A stretch of 16,346 bases of DNA from Gemmatimonadota bacterium (GTDB lineage Bacteria; Latescibacterota; UBA2968; UBA8231), in assembly GCA_002712305.1 (NCBI GenBank), contig PATE01000100.1, positions 1 to 16,346 on the forward strand. The letters are read 5' to 3'. The position numbers and the translations under genes were made by a program. Position 1 is the first letter of the stretch. Every line of letters begins with the position of its first letter. Positions 7,054 to 14,182 of the stretch are shown one piece after another. The notes below the pieces were generated by a model that was not told the DNA's origin, did not search any database, and saw only the letters and a program-made list of their open reading frames with translations.

Positions 7054-7742
7054 CGAATCAGGTGATTCTGGCGATCGATACGGCCACGCCACGCGGTGGC
7101 ATTGCACTCTGGCGTGACGGTCGATTGCTGACCCAGTCTCTCCTGACGGTGCCGCGGGAACATTCGCGACAGCTCTTCGTCGAGATCGATGAAGCGATGA
7201 CCATGACCCAGACGGATCGGTCCCAGCTGACGGCGGTCAGCGTAACGATCGGTCCCGGTTCTTTCACCGGCCTGCGAATCGGTCTGAGTGCGGCCAAGGG
7301 ACTTTGCTCGGCTCTCGAGATACCCCTCGTGACGGTATCGACTCTCGAGGTGATGGCGGCGCGAGTCCTGTGGTCACCGCGCCCGGTCGCATGCCTGCTC
7401 GATGCACGAAAAGACGAAGCCTACGTTGCCGTCTATGACACTTCCAGAGGCATTCCACAATGTCTTGAACCACCGCGTGCCGTGCCGATCGACGTCTTTC
7501 TGACCTCTTGGGGAGATCGCGATTTGTTTTTCGCGGGGGATGTCCATCTGCTACCGGAAAGCATCTCTGGCGACGCCGTAGTACCCGGTCATCTACATGC
7601 GCCTGATGCGGGTGCCTTGGCCTGGCTCGCTACGCACAGACTTGCTGTCGGCCATACAGCCGATCTCGTCAACGTCGAACCGGAATATCTACGGATTCCC
7701 GTCTTCGTGCCCAGTCAGAAGCAGGTAACCGGTGGCAGTTGA
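7050..7742 (+). CDS. tsaB: tRNA t6A biosynthesis protein TsaB
   Basis: A 230-residue ASKHA-fold protein. ILAIDTAT (6-13) is the phosphate-binding strand. REHSRQL (37-43) and the strongly conserved GPGSFTGLRIG (68-78) identify TsaB (YeaZ). TsaB is the scaffold partner of TsaD; with TsaE they transfer the threonylcarbamoyl group made by TsaC/TsaC2 to A37 of tRNAs reading ANN codons. It lacks the metal-binding histidines of TsaD, which fits the non-catalytic partner. The start overlaps the ruvB stop by 4 nt and the end overlaps rimI by 11 nt. A tsaB-rimI pair is a common arrangement. Confidence 0.95.
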   Translation: MTNQVILAIDTATPRGGIALWRDGRLLTQSLLTVPREHSRQLFVEIDEAMTMTQTDRSQLTAVSVTIGPGSFTGLRIGLSAAKGLCSALEIPLVTVSTLEVMAARVLWSPRPVACLLDARKDEAYVAVYDTSRGIPQCLEPPRAVPIDVFLTSWGDRDLFFAGDVHLLPESISGDAVVPGHLHAPDAGALAWLATHRLAVGHTADLVNVEPEYLRIPVFVPSQKQVTGGS

Positions 7743-8217
7743 GGCCCAGATCCAGCCACTGGCGCCAACGCCTCAGTCGCTTCGGCAACTACATCGAATC
7801 GAGTGTGCCAGTTTCTCTGAGCCATGGACCATGGCCGAATTCGATTTTCTCGCCAGCGACGAACGTAGTGTGCAGATTGGTCTCTGGTTTCGAGAGCACC
7901 TTGCCGGGTACGCCATGGCTCTGGTAGAGGGTCAGGACTGTCATCTGATCAATCTGGCGATCGAAGCGCCCTACCGAAAGCAGGGATGGGCAAAGCGACT
8001 CGTTCACACATTGCTGGAGCTTGCGGTGAACCGTGGCGGTCGTCGATGTCACCTTGAGGTTAGGTCGTCAAATGACGCGGCCATCCAGCTGTACACGAGT
8101 CTCGGTTTCCAGAAGGCCGGGATCCGTCTACGTTATTATTCGAAACCCACCGAAGATGCATGTGTCATGGAGTGTATCCTGCCACTGCAAGTAGCCGCAT
8201 ACACGGATCCGTCGTAG
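7732..8217 (+). CDS. rimI: Ribosomal protein S18 alanine N-acetyltransferase, RimI-like
   Basis: A 161-residue single-domain GNAT acetyltransferase. The acetyl-CoA pyrophosphate loop is YRKQGWAKRL (81-90), after the strand INLAIEAPYR. LEVRSSNDAAIQLYTSLGF (108-126) and RLRYYSKPTEDACVM (132-146) match RimI, including Glu109 and the tyrosine pair near 135. RimI acetylates the N-terminal alanine of ribosomal protein S18. Adjacency to tsaB strengthens the name over a generic GNAT. The start is a GTG inside the 3' end of tsaB, preceded by CAGG. Other GNAT substrates cannot be excluded. Confidence 0.88.
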   Translation: MAVEAQIQPLAPTPQSLRQLHRIECASFSEPWTMAEFDFLASDERSVQIGLWFREHLAGYAMALVEGQDCHLINLAIEAPYRKQGWAKRLVHTLLELAVNRGGRRCHLEVRSSNDAAIQLYTSLGFQKAGIRLRYYSKPTEDACVMECILPLQVAAYTDPS

Positions 8218-8226
8218 GAGAGTGAA

Positions 8227-9339
8227 ATGGCCGAAGTCATCCTCAAGAATGTTCGAAAGGTCTTCGATCGTGACGTCGTCGCTGTGGACGATGCGAATAT
8301 CGAGATCAAGGACCAGGAATTCGTCGTCCTTGTAGGGCCCTCTGGCTGTGGCAAGTCGACGACACTACGGATGGTGGCCGGCCTTGAGGAAGTCACGAGC
8401 GGCGAGATCTACATCGAAGGCAAACTCGTCAACGACATCCCCCCGAAAGATCGTGACATTGCCATGGTCTTTCAGAACTATGCGCTGTATCCGCACATGA
8501 CCGTGTATCAGAACATGGCATTCGGGCTGAAGCTGAGGAAGTATCCCAAAGAAGAGATTGACGACCGCGTGCGTGAGGCCGCAGATATTCTGGGAATCCA
8601 GGAGTTGCTCGAGCGCAAACCGAAGGCACTGTCAGGTGGTCAGCGGCAGCGAGTCGCTGTGGGTCGGGCGATCGTGCGCAAGCCGAAGGTGTTTCTCTTC
8701 GATGAGCCCTTGTCGAACCTCGACGCCAAATTGCGCGTCCAGATGCGGACGGAGATCAGCAAGCTGCATACCCGGCTTGAGGCAACCATGATCTACGTTA
8801 CCCACGATCAGACCGAAGCGATGACGATGGGGGATCGGATCGTGGTCATGAAGGACGGCCGAATCCAGCAGAATGACACGCCACTGCATCTCTACAATCA
8901 TCCGGCCAATCAGTTTGTCGCAGGATTCATCGGTAGCCCGTCGATGAACTTCATTGAGGGAAGATTGGCAGTAGATGGCGACGGACTACGATTCGACGAG
9001 GGCAAGATCAGTCTCCCTTTGCCGCAGCAGATGAAGGGACCATTGGCAGGGCACGCAGACCAGGAAATCACACTCGGCATCCGACCAGAAGACATCCACG
9101 ATCCCGACACGATGGGTCGCGGTGTCGATACGATCACCATCGAAGCGCAGGTCGAGGTCGTAGAACCGATGGGCAACGAGGTTTTCCTTTACCTCACCAC
9201 GGGTAAGTCCACCTTCGTAGCCCGCGTTGATCCGATCCACGTCCCCGAAGTCGGGCAGCCCGTCAATCTCGCCGTCGAGATCGGCAAAGCCCATTTCTTC
9301 GACAAGGACACCCAGGAGAGCCTCCTGGGGAGCCAGTAG
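8227..9339 (+). CDS. ugpC: MalK/UgpC-type ABC transporter ATP-binding protein
   Basis: A 370-residue ATPase subunit of the carbohydrate-uptake type (CUT1; MalK, UgpC, MsmX). Walker A is GPSGCGKST (37-45), with the Q-loop Gln83 in VFQNYALYPH. The ABC signature is LSGGQRQRVAVGRA (135-148), Walker B is VFLFDEP (155-161) and the switch histidine is His193 in VTHDQTEAM. The C-terminal regulatory OB/TOBE domain (about 235-370) has the family marker LGIRPEDI. In the cell it would hydrolyse ATP for a sugar importer at the inner membrane. No permease or sugar-binding gene lies nearby, so it may serve several transporters elsewhere, as MsmX does in Bacillus (analogy). The substrate is unknown and the symbol is the family label only. 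A GGAG site lies 6 nt before the ATG. Confidence 0.9.
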   Translation: MAEVILKNVRKVFDRDVVAVDDANIEIKDQEFVVLVGPSGCGKSTTLRMVAGLEEVTSGEIYIEGKLVNDIPPKDRDIAMVFQNYALYPHMTVYQNMAFGLKLRKYPKEEIDDRVREAADILGIQELLERKPKALSGGQRQRVAVGRAIVRKPKVFLFDEPLSNLDAKLRVQMRTEISKLHTRLEATMIYVTHDQTEAMTMGDRIVVMKDGRIQQNDTPLHLYNHPANQFVAGFIGSPSMNFIEGRLAVDGDGLRFDEGKISLPLPQQMKGPLAGHADQEITLGIRPEDIHDPDTMGRGVDTITIEAQVEVVEPMGNEVFLYLTTGKSTFVARVDPIHVPEVGQPVNLAVEIGKAHFFDKDTQESLLGSQ

Positions 9340-9351
9340 GCGCGCCGATCG

Positions 9352-10440
9352 TTGGCGATCGCATCTGTTACAGGCCAAGAGCGCGCCAAGGCACAGATTG
9401 ACGCCTGGCTGACGACAGACCGTCTCCCCCATGCGATTCTGATCACAGGACCCCTGGGGACGGGAAAGCGCCAACTGGCTCTGGAGTTGGCGAAGGCCAT
9501 CAACTGCCAAACGCCCGGATCCGATGCTTGTGACCAGTGCGGGTCCTGTCGCAAGACCGATTCGCTCAATCACCCAAACCTTCATCTCTTGCTTCCTCTG
9601 CCAACCGGTTCACGCGGTTCCGACGCCGAAACCATGGCCACCTTGCGGGAAACCGCCCTGGATCAGTTCCATGGCCAGGCAGCGGCTGCAACACGAACAG
9701 GGACCAACATCTCAAAAGACAGCATCCGTCTGCTGCAGAAGGAGATGTCCTTCGCACCGACCGAAGCACCCCATCGCGTCGGTTTAATCCTGCAGGCGGA
9801 GGCCATGTTACCTGCCGGTTCCAACTCACTGCTGAAGATTCTGGAGGAACCACCCGGTCAGTCGATCTTCCTACTGGTATCGGATGCGCCGGATCAACTC
9901 CTACCGACGATCCTGTCACGGTGCCAACGCCTGCCTCTGCGTCCTCTCACCGTCTCTGAACACCGAGCACGTCTGGAGGCCAGCGGGACGGACGGCGAAC
10001 GTGCTGACCTGGCAGCTCGCCTTGCCGCTTCGGGTCGAATCCGGGCCGAAGATGTGATTGGTGGAGAGACGTTTGACGAACTCAGGGAGCTCGTTCGGCG
10101 ATTCATTAGCGCGGGAATCCAGGGCACCGACCAGGACTACTGGCAGATTCTGGAAGACCTTGGTGGCCGCCCAGACCGACAGCAAATCGAGGGGTTTCTG
10201 CAACTTTGTTCCGCGTATCTGAGAGATCTGTTCCTGGTTCAGCAGCAGCAGCTGGCGGCTGTGGCCAATGTCGACGAGATGGAGGCTCTCCAGGGTTGGG
10301 CGCAAGCTCTTCAACCCGCGCGCGTCGAGTTGGTCGCACAAGTTCTAGATCAGGCCTACGACAGTCTGTCGAGAAACGTCAACCCCCAGTTGCTCCTGGC
10401 CGATCTATGGTATCAGCTGCAACGGGCTCGTGCGGCCTGA
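9352..10440 (+). CDS. holB: DNA polymerase III subunit delta prime
   Basis: A 362-residue clamp-loader AAA+ protein. Walker A is GPLGTGKR (33-40). A zinc-binding module has cysteines at 52, 60, 63 and 66. NSLLKILEEPP (158-168) and the SRC motif (189-191) match the DnaX/HolB family. It lacks the long C-terminal tail of tau and has the length of delta prime, so HolB is preferred over DnaX. Delta prime is part of the complex that opens and loads the beta sliding clamp at replication forks. The start is a TTG 12 nt after the preceding stop, with AGGCG upstream; it gives the natural N-terminus MAIASVTGQERAKAQ and no ATG or GTG fits as well. HolB next to unrelated transport and rRNA methylation genes looks like operon merging. 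Confidence 0.92.
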   Translation: MAIASVTGQERAKAQIDAWLTTDRLPHAILITGPLGTGKRQLALELAKAINCQTPGSDACDQCGSCRKTDSLNHPNLHLLLPLPTGSRGSDAETMATLRETALDQFHGQAAAATRTGTNISKDSIRLLQKEMSFAPTEAPHRVGLILQAEAMLPAGSNSLLKILEEPPGQSIFLLVSDAPDQLLPTILSRCQRLPLRPLTVSEHRARLEASGTDGERADLAARLAASGRIRAEDVIGGETFDELRELVRRFISAGIQGTDQDYWQILEDLGGRPDRQQIEGFLQLCSAYLRDLFLVQQQQLAAVANVDEMEALQGWAQALQPARVELVAQVLDQAYDSLSRNVNPQLLLADLWYQLQRARAA

Positions 10441-10451
10441 AGAGACAATCC

Positions 10452-11291
10452 ATGCCTCCCCCGCGACGGCGAGACTCGCTGCCGAGAGCCCGCAAGCGCT
10501 TTGGACAACATTTCCTCGTTGACAATCAGGCCCTCGAAGCGATCGCCATGCTTGCCACGCAAGATATTGAACAAGACCGAGTCGTTGAGATCGGTCCTGG
10601 TCGGGGCGCCCTCACGCGCCCCTTGCTGGCTCGAGTCGATCGGCTCGTCGCCATCGAGATCGATCGAGATCTCGTGGCGCATCTCCAGGCCGAACTAGAC
10701 GATCCGAAACTTCAGGTGATCGAAGGGGATGTTCTGTCTGTAGATCTCGAAGCTCTTGCAGCGTCTGAGAACTCGCAGCGACTCCTCGTTACCGGAAATC
10801 TCCCCTACAACATCAGTGCGCCCGTTCTGTTCAAGCTGAGAGAGCATGCCCAACTCGTGCGTCGCGCAGTACTGACGCTGCAGAAGGAGGTTGCCGAACG
10901 GCTCGTAGCGCAGCCGGGCAACCGGCAGTACAGCCTGGTAACGGTTCTGCTCGGACAGTGCGCTCACGTCGAGATCCACTTCACCATTCCCCGAGGGGCA
11001 TTTCGCCCCGTGCCGAAAGTAGAATCGGCCGTCTTAGAGATCTGTTTCGAACCGCAGCGCGTGCCGGTGCAGAACCTGCAACTGTTCGAAAGGATCGTGC
11101 GCAGCGCGTTTTCACAACGACGGAAGATGTTGCGCAACTCACTGCAGTCTCTCAACGATGTACTTCAGAATCGCGGGCTCAACCTGGAGGAGGCGGCCAG
11201 TCGGGCGAACGTTGATCTGACGCAGCGTGCGGAGAATCTGTCTGTGGAGCAATACGCCATCTTGACCCGCGTCATCGACCCTACCCACTGA
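10452..11291 (+). CDS. rsmA: 16S rRNA dimethyladenosine transferase RsmA (KsgA)
   Basis: A 279-residue SAM-dependent methyltransferase that dimethylates two adjacent adenines in the 16S 3' terminal hairpin. KRFGQHFLVD (15-24) is the family N-terminal motif. The SAM-binding motif I is EIGPGRG (46-52), with the acidic ribose ligand Glu69. Catalytic motif IV is NLPYN (116-120). FRPVPKVES (184-192) and FSQRRKMLRNSL are further family blocks. The ATG at 10452 is preferred, with GAAGAGA upstream; the frame is open to 10206 but only as a shadow of holB. It lies 11 nt after holB and 2 nt before the next gene, so it is probably co-transcribed with both. Confidence 0.97.
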   Translation: MPPPRRRDSLPRARKRFGQHFLVDNQALEAIAMLATQDIEQDRVVEIGPGRGALTRPLLARVDRLVAIEIDRDLVAHLQAELDDPKLQVIEGDVLSVDLEALAASENSQRLLVTGNLPYNISAPVLFKLREHAQLVRRAVLTLQKEVAERLVAQPGNRQYSLVTVLLGQCAHVEIHFTIPRGAFRPVPKVESAVLEICFEPQRVPVQNLQLFERIVRSAFSQRRKMLRNSLQSLNDVLQNRGLNLEEAASRANVDLTQRAENLSVEQYAILTRVIDPTH

Positions 11292-11293
11292 AC

Positions 11294-13219
11294 GTGTCTG
11301 TCCGGACGTTCATCCCTGCCCTGGCCGTGCTGGTCCTGGTGCCTATCGTCTGTGAGAGCCAGACGTATTCACTGAACTTCAGTCAACGCTCCAACCGCAC
11401 GACCTGGCGCCCCACGTTCCCGGGTTGGAATCTGCGGGCTCCTGTATCGTTGGCCGCTGCGGGCGATTCGACAGCGATGATGCGGTTTAACGCCTCGGCC
11501 TCGATGAATGCCATTCTCGACCAGCGCGACGGCAGGAACAACTGGAGAGAGAATGCATCGGTGCGCACGTCGATCCTATATCCGGTTCTCGGCCCGCGGG
11601 CATCGGTGGGTATCAACGCAAACATGTCCGTGCGGAATGCGTCGCTACTGAATCAGAAGACCCGCAACCAGACGATCAGTTTCAGATTTCAATACAAGCC
11701 ACTCGCCGGCGGTACTGGCCGTTTCCGAGAAATGCGTTTCGACGTCGTGCCGGGTGTCATCACAGCAAGGCGGGCCAGTCCAGTGAATCCCGACAGCACC
11801 ATCGAGGAATCCGGCCTTCAGTACAATGCGTCGATGAATGTCTCGCCAGCTTTTGAAATCGGCGGAGAGCGTCTGACCACATCCATGTCGGCGTCGAAAT
11901 CCGACAACACGCTGAAGAGCAACAAGAATCGGAACGAGAGCGTTCGTGTGTCGACGTCGTACAACCTGCCGGGCGATGTACGAGCCTCTGCCTCTGTCTC
12001 TGAGAATCGATCGCAACAAGGTGTTACGCGCGCGGTAGTGGATTCGTTCGATGGCATGGCCGACACCTTGGTGGCCGCCGAAATCTCAGAGCGACGAAGC
12101 ACACGCGTTGGATCGTCCATGAGTTTCGCCGTCTTCGGATTCAACGTCAGTGGGAGTCAGGGCTGGTCACAGAGCGTCAACACGAATACGGCCAACGAAG
12201 ACGCCGATCCACGCAATCGGTTTTTCGGTCGCGACCGTGAGACAGACAACTGGGACTTCCAGTCCTCTATCAAGGGTCGTTTGCCCGCAGGTGTGCTGGG
12301 ATCGCTCACGACGAACTACTCCACGACGGATGAGCGTCGCCGTCCCGTGCGCCTCTCTACGGGCGCCATCTTCCGTGATCCTACCGATGATCGAGAGGAG
12401 AGCAATTTCCTACTTCGAGGCAGTCTCGACTGGCAGGTGAAAGACCATACCCTGACCTGGTCGAGTTCGGCACGCATGGCCCGCATCGACAATCCCGGTG
12501 ATCCCAGCCAGGATCGAGACAGCTACAACGGGTTTGTGACTCTCGGATTTCGGGGCATGCGTGAGAGCGGGCTCCGCTATGACCTGTCCCTTTCCTCCAG
12601 TTCGACCCAACGGACGAATATAGCTGCCAGTCGCAGTGCCGAGAATCAGGAAAACAGGGATCTACGATTGTCGGCCAACACCAGCTACGAGCGGCTGGAG
12701 ACGACGATCAGTCACAACTTTGAGATATCTGTCCGGAGGACTATTTTCGATTTCGACGAAGACGTGGGTTCGAATTTCGCTGATCGGCGAAGCAACATCC
12801 GGCGTGGCTGGTCGATGCGGCACACTCTTCGCCGTCGTGTGTTCGACGACCTGCACTTGAATGGTTCCTACGCCTTCAGTATCGACGATTTCGGCACGTT
12901 GCTGGTCGAGGATGGTAACCAGATCGTCGAAGAAGACAATACCGATCATCGACTCAAGGTTGGCATGTCTTACCGCCCGGATCCGCGGTTGTCGTTGGGG
13001 ACCAACTTCACGTACCGTCTCGATCGACGTTGGGACTACACCTACTTCGGTGGTGGCTCGGAGCGAGATCTCACCTCCCGGAATGTCCACCGGAATCTGG
13101 TAACGACACTCGACTACCTGCCAGACGGCTACACCGGCGTCAAAGCCCGCTTCAGTCGCTCAAAACAGCGCAGCGGAACTTTCGACGATCTAACAATTAC
13201 TCTCAGTCGGACCCTCTAG
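11294..13219 (+). CDS. Unrecognised secreted protein, probable outer-membrane beta-barrel
   Basis: I do not recognise a family for this 641-residue protein. Residues 1 to about 22 form a signal peptide: MSVR, then a hydrophobic run ALAVLVLVPIV, then CESQ. The Cys lacks a lipobox, so signal peptidase I processing is likely. The rest is almost free of hydrophobic helices and cysteine. It is rich in Ser, Asn, Thr, Arg and Asp and shows many alternating strand-like stretches, for example RASVGINANMSVRNASLL, STRVGSSMSFAVFGFNVSG and RLSLGTNFTYRL, with charged loops such as FDFDEDVGSNFADRR. This pattern fits a large outer-membrane beta-barrel with perhaps twenty or more strands. The C-terminus is a strand (DDLTITLSRTL) but ends in Leu rather than the usual Phe or Trp. 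The GTG start is 2 nt after rsmA, implying coupling. Substrate and role are unknown; a periplasmic beta-rich protein is the alternative. Confidence 0.7.
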   Translation: MSVRTFIPALAVLVLVPIVCESQTYSLNFSQRSNRTTWRPTFPGWNLRAPVSLAAAGDSTAMMRFNASASMNAILDQRDGRNNWRENASVRTSILYPVLGPRASVGINANMSVRNASLLNQKTRNQTISFRFQYKPLAGGTGRFREMRFDVVPGVITARRASPVNPDSTIEESGLQYNASMNVSPAFEIGGERLTTSMSASKSDNTLKSNKNRNESVRVSTSYNLPGDVRASASVSENRSQQGVTRAVVDSFDGMADTLVAAEISERRSTRVGSSMSFAVFGFNVSGSQGWSQSVNTNTANEDADPRNRFFGRDRETDNWDFQSSIKGRLPAGVLGSLTTNYSTTDERRRPVRLSTGAIFRDPTDDREESNFLLRGSLDWQVKDHTLTWSSSARMARIDNPGDPSQDRDSYNGFVTLGFRGMRESGLRYDLSLSSSSTQRTNIAASRSAENQENRDLRLSANTSYERLETTISHNFEISVRRTIFDFDEDVGSNFADRRSNIRRGWSMRHTLRRRVFDDLHLNGSYAFSIDDFGTLLVEDGNQIVEEDNTDHRLKVGMSYRPDPRLSLGTNFTYRLDRRWDYTYFGGGSERDLTSRNVHRNLVTTLDYLPDGYTGVKARFSRSKQRSGTFDDLTITLSRTL

Positions 13220-13248
13220 CCCGACCCAATACATGCGCTAGTGCGCGC

Positions 13249-13252
13249 GGAG
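13249..13252 (+). promoter_or_regulatory. Ribosome binding site deciding the ilvE start
   Basis: GGAG lies 6 nt before the ATG at 13259, but 15 nt before the in-frame ATG at 13268. It lies downstream of the in-frame GTG at 13241. This supports 13259 as the start. Confidence 0.55.
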
Positions 13253-13258
13253 TCACAG

Positions 13259-14182
13259 ATGCCCCCGATGCCGAAGTCTGAGAAGATCTGGTTCAATGGA
13301 GACCTTGTACCGTGGGATGAGGCCCAGATTCACGTCCTTTCCCACGTGGTCCACTATGGCTCCAGTGTCTTCGAAGGCATTCGCTGCTACAACACAGCCA
13401 AGGGCCCTGCCGTGTTCCGTCTCAAGGAGCACACGGATCGGCTGTTCGATTCGGCCAAGATCTATCGCATGGAGATCCCCTATTCGCCCGATCAGGTAAA
13501 TGAGGCGGTCCTGGAAACGATCCGCGCCAACAAGCTGCAGGCCTGTTACATCCGGCCCGTCGTGTTTCGCGGGTACGAGTCGCTGGGTGTCGACCCGACC
13601 CCGTGTCCCGTGGAGACGGTGATCGCTGTGTGGGAATGGGGTCAGTATCTGGGATCAGAAGCTCTGGAACATGGCGTCAAAGTGTGCACCTCCTCCTGGA
13701 ACCGTGTCGCCCCCAACACGCTGCCCTTTCTCGCCAAGGCGGGTGGAAACTATCTCAACAGCCAACTGGTGCGCATGGAAGCCAATGCCAATGGATTCCA
13801 TGAGGGGATCGTTCTGGATTCAAGTGGGTTGGTCAGCGAGGGCAGTGGGGAGAATCTGTTCATCGTGCGCGGAGGAACGATCTATACGCCAGCATCACAG
13901 CATTCGATCCTTCCAGGGATCACTCGCCACACGGTGATCACGCTGGCCAAGGATCTCGGTTTTCAAGTCGAAGAGCGCGGAATCCCCAGGGAATTCCTAT
14001 ACATCGCCGACGAAGTATTCTTTACCGGGACCGCAGCAGAGGTGACACCCATCAATAGCATCGATCATGTTCAGATCGGTGACGGCAAACGCGGCCCTAT
14101 CACCGAGCAGATACAGCGTCGTTACTTTGAGACGATCAATGCCGAAGTCGACGACCAGCACGGCTGGCTGAGTTTCGTATGA
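13259..14182 (+). CDS. ilvE: Branched-chain amino acid aminotransferase IlvE
   Basis: A 307-residue fold-type IV PLP enzyme, close to the usual IlvE length. [13 protein letters not shown] (10-22) and [13 protein letters not shown] (32-44) form the N-terminal domain. The catalytic Schiff-base lysine is Lys160 in [13 protein letters not shown]. The PLP-binding segment SEGSGENLF (193-201) and the [10 protein letters not shown] block near 260 complete the signature and favour IlvE over D-amino acid transaminase or PabC. It catalyses the last, reversible step of leucine, isoleucine and valine synthesis with glutamate as donor, in the cytoplasm. No other ilv or leu genes are nearby. It begins 39 nt after the barrel gene and its stop overlaps the next start as ATGA. 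A GTG at 13241 and an ATG at 13268 are alternative starts. Confidence 0.96.
   Translation: MPPMPKSEKIWFNGDLVPWDEAQIHVLSHVVHYGSSVFEGIRCYNTAKGPAVFRLKEHTDRLFDSAKIYRMEIPYSPDQVNEAVLETIRANKLQACYIRPVVFRGYESLGVDPTPCPVETVIAVWEWGQYLGSEALEHGVKVCTSSWNRVAPNTLPFLAKAGGNYLNSQLVRMEANANGFHEGIVLDSSGLVSEGSGENLFIVRGGTIYTPASQHSILPGITRHTVITLAKDLGFQVEERGIPREFLYIADEVFFTGTAAEVTPINSIDHVQIGDGKRGPITEQIQRRYFETINAEVDDQHGWLSFV

Noticed and set aside
10206-10451. Upstream extension of the RsmA frame
   Set aside because: It is a shadow of holB; RsmA homology begins just after the ATG at 10452.
11345-11360. Cys20 of the barrel-like protein as a lipoprotein site
   Set aside because: The residues before it are P-I-V, not the small residue at -1 required by a lipobox.
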